Assembly (NCBI GenBank): GCA_002496385.1
Contig: DAJR01000023.1
Location: 1-64,000 of the forward strand
Length of the DNA: 64,000 nt
From: Methanomassiliicoccales archaeon UBA147
Lineage (GTDB): Archaea; Thermoplasmatota; Thermoplasmata; SG8-5
Direction of reading: 5' to 3'
Positions within the stretch are counted from its first letter, which is position 1. Every line of letters begins with the position of its first letter. Below the pieces are notes generated by a model. That model had not been told where the DNA came from and did no database searches. It was given only the letters and a program-made list of their open reading frames with translations. Shown in pieces: positions 1 to 6,785 of this stretch. The position numbers and the translations under genes are program-made.

Positions 1-385
1 CCCACGAACTTGCCACTACGGGGCTATCACCCTCTTTGGCATCACGTTCCAGTGAATCTCGTGTTCGTTCGTTAGGGAAATACAGAGTCTACAACACCAC
101 ATCTCCCTCTGCTTGTCGCAAAGGGATTCAGTTTGCTCTCTGCCGTTTTCGATCGCCTTTATTAACGGCATCTCGATTGATTTCTTTTCCTGCGGGTACT
201 AAGATGCTTCAATCCCCCGCGTTCCCTATCATTACTGATTACACCTAAGTGTAGGAAGTCCCATTAGGTCACCGTTGGATCATAGGTTCCTTGCGCCTAC
301 CCAACGCATATCGCTGCTTGGCACGACCTTCATCGGTGCTCGAACCGAGCCATCCCCCAGACAGCGTAGCTAGCCACAGACTATC
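1..385 (-). rRNA. 23S ribosomal RNA, 5' part (continues beyond the window start)
   Basis: Read on the minus strand, the sequence shows conserved 5' 23S blocks in order: GGGGGAUGGCUCGG, CCGAUGAAGGUCGUGCC, AGCGAUAUGCGUUGGGUAGG, and further in, the AGUACCCGCAGGAAAAGAAA block of domain I. The 5' end near 385 is estimated from the distance to the GGUGGAU-equivalent at about 352-358 and may be off by 10-20 nt. No 16S gene and no tRNA lies upstream before the next gene at about 0.8 kb. The 23S gene is therefore transcribed alone, as in Thermoplasma-type archaea where rRNA genes are unlinked. Confidence 0.95.
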
Positions 386-431
386 GGCTTGACACACGTC
401 CAGGTTGTATATGGCGTATGACTGGGATCAC

Positions 432-509
432 AGGCCGAAAGGAAACCCTCGTGGGTTTCGCAATGTGTACCTTCCAAGTGCAGCACGGGAATGCTGCCAT
501 TTTCGGCCT
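432..509 (-). other. Folded leader upstream of 23S rRNA (three-way junction)
   Basis: A closing stem pairs 432-440 with 501-509 (AGGCCGAAA / TTTCGGCCT, 9 bp). Inside it are two perfect hairpins: 442-448 with 453-459 (GAAACCC/GGGTTTC) and 480-485 with 492-497 (GCAGCA/TGCTGC). The block lies between the putative promoter and the 23S 5' end, so it should be part of the precursor leader. Archaeal pre-rRNA leaders commonly fold for processing, but I cannot see the 3' flank of 23S to test pairing with it. Confidence 0.6.
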
Positions 510-587
510 CCACCCTGCCCCAAATATACGCATAAGCATATGATGGGGGGTACCGTGACAACAAGGTCACAGCCCCACTGCTAAGAA

Positions 588-604
588 CTTCCTATATATC
601 TAGC
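588..604 (-). promoter_or_regulatory. Putative 23S rRNA promoter (TATA box)
   Basis: On the minus strand the sequence CTAGATATATAGG resembles an archaeal TATA box. Start of transcription would be near 570, giving a leader of about 185 nt before 23S that contains the folded element at 432-509 and a further GTGAC/GTCAC hairpin near 551-566. Inferred from sequence only. Confidence 0.45.
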
Positions 605-805
605 TTTCTGTTAATTTGGAGTCCAATCCAGGCGTGTCTTCCGATAATCCGGAAAACACTTATTTCCTGCAAGCAGCGGATTTCTCCCGAAGCCCGGACA
701 GGCCGGATCATCGGGCATTATACATATAGAAAATACTATTAATTAAATATATCTACGGGTCCCTTGCAAAGGGGGCAGTCTACGGTCAATACCACAGAGA
801 AGAAA

Positions 806-1033
806 ATGATAGAGTTCATGAGGCCGCTTTTCGGGGACATGGCAAAAGCAACCATAGACCGCCAGAAGGAAAAATTGCATCTGACGAAGGCCGAGATGAC
901 ATACGATCAATACCTACAGATTGTTGAAGCCATAGCCGACTTATGTCTCAAGATGGCGGGAGCCGCGATTTCCGTAAAAGTTCGGAACGGCCTTCTGGAG
1001 ATAGTGCGCACAGAAACCTCAGGGGTGAAGTGA
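806..1033 (+). CDS. Hypothetical protein, coupled to KaiC-like gene
   Basis: A 75-residue protein of no family I recognise. It is mostly helical in appearance, rich in charged residues, with no membrane segment. The ATG at 806 is chosen over an in-frame TTG at 764 because an A/T box at 741-752 predicts transcription starting near 773, after the TTG. Its TGA overlaps the ATG of the downstream KaiC-like ATPase by one base (TGATG), so translation is probably coupled and the two products may work together. Codon use is like the neighbours. Confidence 0.6.
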   Translation: MIEFMRPLFGDMAKATIDRQKEKLHLTKAEMTYDQYLQIVEAIADLCLKMAGAAISVKVRNGLLEIVRTETSGVK

Positions 1034-2328
1034 TGGCGGAATCCGAAGAAGAAACATTGAAGGCATATCGCGGGATTCCCGGCCTCAGCCAGGCCAAGGC
1101 CAAAGCGATCTATGACGCAGGGTTCCGCAATATGGCGGACCTTTCGAAGGCCACAGAGGAAGAACTTGCCGGCATCAAAGGAATCTCAAAGAAGCTTGCC
1201 GCGGAAATTTGCGAGTATCTCCGCATAGAAATTCCGGCGGAACCCCAGAAGGCAGCCAAGCCCCGTTCCGAGGACGATATCCTGTTGGATGAAGGGTTGG
1301 AACTTTACAAACAGGGAAAATGGGGCCAGGCGCTTCAAATTATCAACGATTTGATTGAAAAGAATCCCCGAAACACCGACGCCCTCCTGGCAAAGGCCGA
1401 GATATACCTGGACCGGGAGAAATTCCAGATGGCCTTGGACACCTTCGACGAGATAACCACCTTGGACCCGGAAATCGCAAAATCCTGGGTCGGGAAAGGG
1501 CGCGCCCTCATGGCCTTGGACCAGAAAACCAGGGCGATGTCCTGCTTCAAGAAAGCTCTAACCCTGGACCCCACGAATGAGATGGCCCTCGAAAAACTGG
1601 GCGAGGAGGACCGTCTGCCCACGTTCGTGGACGGCCTCGACAATATGCTTGAAGGCGGCATACCGGCAAGGCACATCGTGATGATATGCGGCCGTGCAGG
1701 TTCCATGAAATCCTCATTCGCGTATTACATGCTCCACAAGCTCTCCGAGAAGGAAGGCAGAAAGACCATCTACATGAGCCTGGAGCAGAGCAGGCGGAGC
1801 CTGATGAAGCACATGAAGAAGCTCGGCCTCAAGTCTGAAGCCGCGAAGAGCATGATTGTCAGCGACATGGACGACATGGTGGTCGTGGACATGGCCGCCC
1901 TGAGGAAGGAGACAGACTCGGGAGCCATCGAATCGATTGATTGGCTTAAATCCATACTCAACCAGCTCAAGAGCTACAAGGAGAGTTACGGCTGCGACGC
2001 GGTTGTCATCGACTCGCTCTCTGCACTTTACTCCTTGACAACATTCAAGAACCCGCGGAGTGAATTATTCTTCTTCTTCGAGAAACTTCGGGACCTGGGC
2101 ATCACGGTGTTCCTCATCTCCGAGATGTACGGCGTGGAGCAGACCCAGTTCGGGTACTACGGCGTTGAGGAGTTCCTGGTCGACGGCATCATCCACATCA
2201 AGACCGAGGAATACGCGAACCGCGCCAACCTGTTCCTGGGCGTGGTCAAGATGAGGGAAACGAATCATGAACGAGACTATTTCCCGCTGATCGTCGACCA
2301 GTTTGGGTTTGGGATTGTGCGGGATTAG
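1033..2328 (+). CDS. KaiC-like RecA-fold ATPase with helix-hairpin-helix and TPR domains
   Basis: The 431-residue protein has three parts: an N-terminal helix-hairpin-helix domain (about residues 10-62, IPGLSQAKAKAI and GIKGISKKLAAEI), about three TPR units (80-185), and a single KaiC/RecA-type ATPase domain (195-431). The P-loop at 220-228 is GRAGSMKSS, with Met where the canonical Gly precedes Lys, a variant I associate with archaeal KaiC-like proteins. A Walker-B-like strand reads CDAVVIDSLSAL. Archaeal KaiC homologues are generally signalling or regulatory ATPases rather than clock proteins. The start at 1033 follows from the one-base overlap with the upstream gene; an in-frame upstream ATG at 943 lies inside that gene. 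The partner of the TPR and the function are unknown. Confidence 0.88.
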   Translation: MAESEEETLKAYRGIPGLSQAKAKAIYDAGFRNMADLSKATEEELAGIKGISKKLAAEICEYLRIEIPAEPQKAAKPRSEDDILLDEGLELYKQGKWGQALQIINDLIEKNPRNTDALLAKAEIYLDREKFQMALDTFDEITTLDPEIAKSWVGKGRALMALDQKTRAMSCFKKALTLDPTNEMALEKLGEEDRLPTFVDGLDNMLEGGIPARHIVMICGRAGSMKSSFAYYMLHKLSEKEGRKTIYMSLEQSRRSLMKHMKKLGLKSEAAKSMIVSDMDDMVVVDMAALRKETDSGAIESIDWLKSILNQLKSYKESYGCDAVVIDSLSALYSLTTFKNPRSELFFFFEKLRDLGITVFLISEMYGVEQTQFGYYGVEEFLVDGIIHIKTEEYANRANLFLGVVKMRETNHERDYFPLIVDQFGFGIVRD

Positions 2329-2359
2329 GGTAGGACTAATTCGGGTGCCGTGGTGCGGT

Positions 2360-3205
2360 CTATCTTTTCTTTTCCAGCCTCTTGACCTTCTCCGGGACAT
2401 CAAGGTAGTTTTCGCCACTTACGATTGGCCTTCCTGTTTTTGTTTCCAGGTCCCGTCTTGCATCGCCAGATACGGCTCCACCATCCTTGGCCGCGTCCCT
2501 ATTCTCCTCAAAACCCTGAGCATCCGCACTCCGGGCAATCTCGGTGGTGGCGGCTTCTCCCAGCATCGTGAAAATGAGTTCCAGATCGTTCATGTGATCC
2601 CTCAGGTTCTGGTTCTTCAGACCTTTGAGGACAATGTATTCGCTAGGCGTGAGCCCAAATGTGGCCTTGGAAATTTCCGCGGTCAGAATGGAAAATTCCT
2701 TATCCGTCTCTATGCCGCGCTTGTCCCATTCGTCGGTTAGTTCGTCTCGGACGGCGATTCCCCTCATTCTTTTTTCAATCCAAGCGTCCGAGTAGCTTTT
2801 CGCGCGGTACAGTTCCTTCATGCGCTTCTGGGCAAGTTCTGGATCTTCTATCTCCTGGACGCGTTCGTAACCGACCTTGGCGAGCCACCTCTTGAAAGGC
2901 TCTGCCTTCTTGGAGGGGATGGATTGGATGAGTCTGAACATGGTTTCCGTATTCGTGCAATCTGTTTCGTATAATTTTCCATCGGATGACGGCATTTTCA
3001 GTTGTCCGATTTTTGCGGACAACTCGAATCCCTCGCTGAGCAATTTTGCCTTCAGATCGTTCCAGTATTTCCTGGGTCTAGCGCTTTCCGTCAGCACCTC
3101 AATGACATCGACGATCGAGAAATGCCACTGGCCATCATGCCAAATTCTCCGGATTCCCTTGCCCTGGAACACGACCAGGGCGTTTTCCCGACTCTCATCA
3201 TTCAT
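2360..3205 (-). CDS. Bro-N domain protein (phage antirepressor / DinD-like)
   Basis: The 281-residue protein has an N-terminal Bro-N type domain (about 10-110): an IRRIWHDGQWHFSIVDVI start, then a TRP-K-YW-DLK segment, and TDCTNTETMFRLIQSIPS. The remainder resembles the DinD/antirepressor tail with an EFSILTAEISKATFGLTPSEY stretch. Bro-N proteins bind DNA and occur in viruses, proviruses and as chromosomal genes. There are no other viral genes nearby, so this may be a domesticated or stand-alone copy. A TATA box at 3224-3233 puts transcription start at about the ATG, so the mRNA is probably leaderless. Confidence 0.82.
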   Translation of the reverse strand: MNDESRENALVVFQGKGIRRIWHDGQWHFSIVDVIEVLTESARPRKYWNDLKAKLLSEGFELSAKIGQLKMPSSDGKLYETDCTNTETMFRLIQSIPSKKAEPFKRWLAKVGYERVQEIEDPELAQKRMKELYRAKSYSDAWIEKRMRGIAVRDELTDEWDKRGIETDKEFSILTAEISKATFGLTPSEYIVLKGLKNQNLRDHMNDLELIFTMLGEAATTEIARSADAQGFEENRDAAKDGGAVSGDARRDLETKTGRPIVSGENYLDVPEKVKRLEKKR

Positions 3206-3223
3206 GAGAAAAGGAATGCGTGA

Positions 3224-3233
3224 AAAGGTATAT
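3224..3233 (-). promoter_or_regulatory. TATA box of the Bro-N gene
   Basis: Minus-strand CTTATATACC centred about 24 nt before the ATG at 3205, which predicts a leaderless transcript. Confidence 0.5.
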
Positions 3234-3271
3234 AAGAGAGGGGTGGGGGTGGGCGAAAGTACTAATCAGCA

Positions 3272-3357
3272 TCCAAAGCCTGCGGGCATTTGGAATTTTA
3301 TTCTCTATCCAAACCCTTCGGGATTTGGAATTTATCGGTGTCCGAACGCGGTTCGGA
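3272..3357. repeat. Three tandem short hairpins, period about 35 nt
   Basis: Hairpin 1 (3272-3294) pairs TCCAAAGCC with GGC-A-TTTGGA. Hairpin 2 (3308-3329) pairs TCCAAACCC with GGG-A-TTTGGA. Hairpin 3 (3341-3357) pairs TCCGAAC with GTTCGGA. Each is followed by AATT. The third keeps pairing while changing bases. The spacer 3206-3812 otherwise holds no gene that I can support. Confidence 0.65.
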
Positions 3358-3477
3358 ATTGAGGCTGGGTGTTGGAGTGCGGAGGGCGGGTGTCCGGTGC
3401 CAATGCTTGGGTCGGGTTTTATCCTGGTTGAGGCTACCCCCTCGACATCCTCACCCGCACGTCATTATCCAACCAGC

Positions 3478-3590
3478 ATGCCCCGGCTGTGAGGCCGGGG
3501 TCTGGAACCATTCTGCATTCAAGTGCGCTTACAGATTGCATTTTCGGACAATTGCCAAACAGGGAAACCTCGGGCGTGAGCCCGGGGTCC
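3478..3590 (+). repeat. Pair of GC-rich hairpins with GTGA loops (IS200/IS605-end-like)
   Basis: Hairpin a: 3481-3488 with 3493-3500 (CCCCGGCT/GGCCGGGG), loop GTGA, preceded by CATG. Hairpin b: 3568-3575 with 3580-3587 (CCTCGGGC/GCCCGGGG), loop GTGA. A related half-decayed copy lies inverted at about 3700-3724 (CATGCCC...CCTGTGAGGG on the minus strand). A similar pair is found at 62233-62334. The form recalls the subterminal hairpins of IS200/IS605-type elements, but no transposase or TnpB is present, so these may be remnants or a MITE. Confidence 0.5.
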
Positions 3591-3812
3591 ATTTTCCAAG
3601 CTCTTGCATGGCTGACGATTCTCTCTAGCTTTTGTGGAAACACGGGCATCCGGCCGATGCAGGGGCTCCAGCACCGGGTTAAGTGTCGGTTTAAACTCCC
3701 CCCAGCCCTCACAGGTAGGGCATGGTAGGGGGGCCGGTGCAGTGGCGAGATTTTCTATAAGGGCACGTTATCGTTTCAATCAATCGAGGACCCCTTTTCT
3801 GAAAGATGACAT

Positions 3813-3977
3813 CTACTCTATTTTTTCGATAATTATTCTCTTTCCATCTATTCTGATGTTCACGTTCTCCTTTGGTTCGAACGGAAATTGTGAATCTCTG
3901 TGGACCGCCGCTGGAATGTATATCATAATTCTGCCTTTGACTTGTTCGTGAATCTTACCTGTCCCTTCCAAGGCCAT
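3813..3977 (-). CDS. Small AbrB/SpoVT-type DNA-binding protein
   Basis: The 54-codon open frame on the minus strand begins MALEGTGKIHEQVKG and continues RIMIYIPAAVHRDSQFPF, ending in EKIE. This matches the swapped-hairpin AbrB fold: a GRI.IYIPA strand followed by a V.I.IDGKRIIIEK strand. Such proteins are small dimeric DNA binders, often regulators or antitoxins. No toxin gene is adjacent. An A/T-rich patch at about 4003-4012 would place transcription start close to the ATG (leaderless). It shares the spacer with the divergent gene at 4091. Confidence 0.72.
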   Translation of the reverse strand: MALEGTGKIHEQVKGRIMIYIPAAVHRDSQFPFEPKENVNIRIDGKRIIIEKIE

Positions 3978-4090
3978 TATAACACCCAATTGTAGGTATG
4001 AAATGTTGTTATTTGAAAGGAAATAATTACAAATTATAGTTAGAAAACATATTTATATTATATAGCTAGTTTAGGTGTAGGAGATACACT

Positions 4091-4891
4091 ATGGTAGGGA
4101 CATGGAATAAAAGAGAATTGATTCGGAATACCTTGTTTTGCACATTATGCATTGTTTTTTTACTGCTATCCATACTTCCACAATCAGTACTTGCAGACAC
4201 CTGCCCAACATGTTATGGAGACGGTACGGTAGATAGAACATGCACAACGTGTGGTGGCGACGGGATAATTACTCAAGATTATTCTTACACAGAAGTTGAG
4301 GAAAATGCCTGGATTAGTGGGATCATAAACAAATATGTAAATGTAGATGTAACGGTAATGAATAATGAATACTCGGCAGGAACCTTCATTCTTCAGGTAA
4401 CCGCATATGATGACGACGGAAACACATACACAGGTTCCAAATCAGAAGCTATTAGTGGTGGAACGATGAAAAAAATTAGCGTCGTTATACAGGTTCCTGG
4501 AAATTTATTTAGCTCAAGCTCATTTAGATATACCGCATCAATAGATCCGCCGACGAAAAGCATATCATGCACTGCATGTGGCGGTGATGGTACAATTGAT
4601 TCAATCTGTACTACCTGCGGTGGTGATGGTGAGGTATCTGGTTCAACATGGGATGACGATCCATATGACTCTTATGGTGAGGATACGGATTGGGAACCTA
4701 TACTTTGCATCTCAGGAATTATTCTAGTGATTGTCATAATTGCTAGTGTTGCATATGCCGCCACACGAAAAAAGAATACCAACGTACCACCGCCTCCACC
4801 CGTCCAACAAAATGCCTCGCAGAGATATTGCGCAGGATGTGGAAGAATTATTCCGCCAGACAGTATTATGTGCCCGTATTGTGGAAGATAA
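4091..4891 (+). CDS. Membrane protein with extracytoplasmic DnaJ-like zinc fingers and C-terminal zinc ribbon
   Basis: The 266-residue protein has an N-terminal hydrophobic signal/anchor (12-35). Outside the membrane it has two CxxCxGxG motifs (C38/C41, C51/C54), a beta-rich domain (about 66-155), and two more CxxCxGxG motifs (C160/C163, C173/C176). A membrane helix follows (204-224), then a proline-rich linker, and a cytoplasmic double-CxxC zinc ribbon (C247, C250, C261, C264). Four CxxCxGxG motifs are the hallmark of the DnaJ zinc-finger domain, here split by an inserted domain and without a J domain. The start is preceded by AGGAG, and a TATA box lies near 4052-4064. The gene is visibly A+T-richer than its neighbours, suggesting transfer. 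Function unknown. Confidence 0.8.
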   Translation: MVGTWNKRELIRNTLFCTLCIVFLLLSILPQSVLADTCPTCYGDGTVDRTCTTCGGDGIITQDYSYTEVEENAWISGIINKYVNVDVTVMNNEYSAGTFILQVTAYDDDGNTYTGSKSEAISGGTMKKISVVIQVPGNLFSSSSFRYTASIDPPTKSISCTACGGDGTIDSICTTCGGDGEVSGSTWDDDPYDSYGEDTDWEPILCISGIILVIVIIASVAYAATRKKNTNVPPPPPVQQNASQRYCAGCGRIIPPDSIMCPYCGR

Positions 4892-4903
4892 TCGGCATAA
4901 TTA

Positions 4904-5446
4904 TTAAAAATCATCCACCATCACCCTCAGCATGCCCGGCACCGCCCCAATCGCCGTCGCCGTCTCCATCGAGATGCCTTTCTGAGTTATGTCCAGGTGG
5001 TATTTTCCGATTTTGAAAATATCCTTGGGCAACCCATGCGGGCCCAGCCCGAACAGCAGGAGGACTGATTGTCCACTTTTCACCATGTCGGCCACCTTCC
5101 TCGGGGTCACCGAGCACCCCGGCTCCGGTTTCCTGGTGGTGATGATGACCTCGCCGAACTGCGGGGGAAATCCTTTGGCCGGTTTATCGAAGATTGAAAA
5201 TCGCCCTGCCTTGGCCAGCTCAATCAAATATTCCCCCCCATCCCCGATCGTGGTGGTTGTCGAAAGCCACTCGACAATTTCCTGGGGCGTGCGCATTTCC
5301 TTCTCATAAGGGAATCCGAATGTGGCAAGGTTGCAGCCGAATGCGAGGGCCACAGGTCCGGACCTGGCCAGCACCCGGCGGTGCGCCTCGCGAAACTTGT
5401 TGGGGTCATAGGTGTTGTAGAGTCCGATCGTCATCCTTCCGGGCAT
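4904..5446 (-). CDS. DUF531 family protein
   Basis: The 180-residue protein matches DUF531, an archaeal family related to SPOUT-type RNA methyltransferases: GLYNTYD near the N-terminus, GGEYLIELAKAGRF in the middle, and LFGLGPHGLPKDI before an SMETATAIGAVPGML C-terminal helix, which resembles the SPOUT cofactor knot. The start is taken as ATG 5446; ATG 5434 (MTIGLYN) is an equally possible start after a 12-nt leader. A much longer open frame upstream on this strand is the antisense of folD and is not coding. It shares an A/T box with the divergent folD. Substrate not known from the sequence. Confidence 0.82.
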   Translation of the reverse strand: MPGRMTIGLYNTYDPNKFREAHRRVLARSGPVALAFGCNLATFGFPYEKEMRTPQEIVEWLSTTTTIGDGGEYLIELAKAGRFSIFDKPAKGFPPQFGEVIITTRKPEPGCSVTPRKVADMVKSGQSVLLLFGLGPHGLPKDIFKIGKYHLDITQKGISMETATAIGAVPGMLRVMVDDF

Positions 5447-5465
5447 GAGGCACCCCATTCCCAAT

Positions 5466-5476
5466 GTTAAAATAGA
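5466..5476. promoter_or_regulatory. Shared A/T box between divergent DUF531 gene and folD
   Basis: GTTAAAATAGA lies about 25-27 nt from both start codons (ATG 5446 minus, ATG 5498 plus) and is the only A/T-rich box in the 51-nt spacer. Read on each strand (TTAAAATA / TATTTTAA) it could serve as a TATA box in both directions and make both mRNAs leaderless. Confidence 0.5.
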
Positions 5477-5497
5477 CTTTTCTCCTATTCCGGCGGG

Positions 5498-6394
5498 ATG
5501 ACGGCGAAGATCATTGATGGAAAGGACACCGCCCAGGAAATCATGGAGGGGCTGAAGCCACGGATAGGCGCTTTGGTGAAGAAAGGAATATACCCCGGTC
5601 TCAGCGTGATAATCCTCGGAGAGGACCCCGCGTCGCTGTCCTATGTGAAAAGCAAGGGCAAGGCATGCGAGAAACTGGGCATGCGCTCGGAGACCATCAT
5701 GCTCTCCGAAAAGACAACACAGGCCGACCTCATGACAGTGATTCGAAATCTCAATGCCAACCCCAAGGTCCACGGCATACTGGTGCAGCTTCCCCTGCCC
5801 AAGCATATCGACGAGGACGCCGTCCTGGAAGCCATCGATCCTGAGAAGGACGTGGATGGCTTTTCCCCTATCAACATGGGCCGCCTTCTCGCGGGGCGCG
5901 ATTGTTTCAAGCCATGCACGCCGAACGGCGTCATGGAGCTCATGGCCAGGCACGGGATCGACCCTGCGGGAAAGCATGCAGTGATACTCGGCCGCAGCAA
6001 TATCGTGGGCAAGCCCATGGCCGCGCTCCTTGTCCAGAAGAAGAAAGGCGCCGATGCCACCGTCACCATTTGCCATTCCCGAACAAAAAACATTGCCGCG
6101 TTGACGAAGAAAGCAGACATCCTGATTGCAGCCATCGGCCGCCCCGAATTCGTGAAGGCTGCCATGGTGAAGAAAGGCGCCGTCGTGATAGACGTGGGGA
6201 TAAATCGCGTCGAAGATAAAGCGGCGGAGAAGGGCTACAGGCTGGTCGGCGATGTGGATTTTGAAGCGGTCAAGGACGTGGCGAAGGCCATCACCCCAGT
6301 CCCGGGCGGCGTCGGCCGCATGACGATCGCCATGCTCATGCTCAACACAGTCCAGGCTGCCGAGAATCTGTCAGGCAGGAATCGCGGGCTATAA
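5498..6394 (+). CDS. folD: Bifunctional methylene-tetrahydrofolate dehydrogenase/cyclohydrolase
   Basis: FolD of 298 residues, the usual length. It oxidises 5,10-methylene-tetrahydrofolate and hydrolyses the methenyl form to 10-formyl-tetrahydrofolate in the cytoplasm. Family marks include YVKSKGKACEKLGM with the catalytic Lys in the YxxxK position, HGILVQLPLPKHID, DVDGFSP.N.GRL, PCTPNGVMELM, the NAD(P)-binding GRSNIVGKPMA, and PVPGGVGRMTIAMLM. A homologous folate enzyme in an archaeon indicates a folate C1 route beside or instead of methanopterin. The ATG is placed 27 nt from an A/T box, so the mRNA is probably leaderless. Confidence 0.97.
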   Translation: MTAKIIDGKDTAQEIMEGLKPRIGALVKKGIYPGLSVIILGEDPASLSYVKSKGKACEKLGMRSETIMLSEKTTQADLMTVIRNLNANPKVHGILVQLPLPKHIDEDAVLEAIDPEKDVDGFSPINMGRLLAGRDCFKPCTPNGVMELMARHGIDPAGKHAVILGRSNIVGKPMAALLVQKKKGADATVTICHSRTKNIAALTKKADILIAAIGRPEFVKAAMVKKGAVVIDVGINRVEDKAAEKGYRLVGDVDFEAVKDVAKAITPVPGGVGRMTIAMLMLNTVQAAENLSGRNRGL

Positions 6395-6434
6395 GTTTTT
6401 AAACCCCGAAATCCATATACCATCGGGGCGAATA

Positions 6435-6782
6435 ATGGCAGATATGCGTCTTAAGGTTGTGGCTAGCAGCATCGACGGAAAAGGCATCGCAAAGCTGGAC
6501 AGCGACAGCTGCCGCTCGCTGAAACTCGGGGATGGCCAGCAGATCATCGTTACCTATGGCGCTAAATCCCTGGAGCTTTTTGCGAAGCCGGACACGGTCT
6601 TTTCCCCTGCCACCATCCGGCTGATGAAGGTTGACATGAACACGCTGCGGGTAGAAACCGGCATGGAGGTCACCATTGCCAAGAAGAACGGCAGCGTCCC
6701 CGCGGAAAAGCCTGCCAAGGCCCCGAAGGGAAAAGGAAAGAAGAAGTCCAAGGCCAACGCAGCATCGCTTGACAGGTTCTGA
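6435..6782 (+). CDS. CDC48 N-domain-like double-psi beta-barrel protein with lysine-rich tail
   Basis: 115 residues. Positions 1-85 resemble the first half of the CDC48/VCP N domain (RLKVVASSIDGKGIAKLDSD, LKLGDGQQIIV), a double-psi beta barrel used in AAA ATPases for adaptor binding. No ATPase domain follows. The C-terminal 30 residues are Lys/Pro/Ala-rich (KPAKAPKGKGKKKSK), suggesting nucleic-acid or ribosome contact. A T/A-rich box (TTTTTAAA near 6394-6401) lies upstream. It converges tail-to-tail with deoxyhypusine synthase. The assignment to the fold is by motif only. Confidence 0.7.
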   Translation: MADMRLKVVASSIDGKGIAKLDSDSCRSLKLGDGQQIIVTYGAKSLELFAKPDTVFSPATIRLMKVDMNTLRVETGMEVTIAKKNGSVPAEKPAKAPKGKGKKKSKANAASLDRF

Positions 6783-6785
6783 ATA

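Noticed and set aside
36..248. 70-codon open frame on the plus strand
   Set aside because: It lies wholly inside the 23S rRNA gene, antisense to conserved rRNA blocks.
370..570. 66-codon minus-strand frame
   Set aside because: It covers the folded 23S leader and has no start signal or protein-like sequence.
5447..6076. Long N-terminal extension of the DUF531 frame
   Set aside because: It is the exact antisense of folD; the DUF531 homology begins at GLYNTYD.
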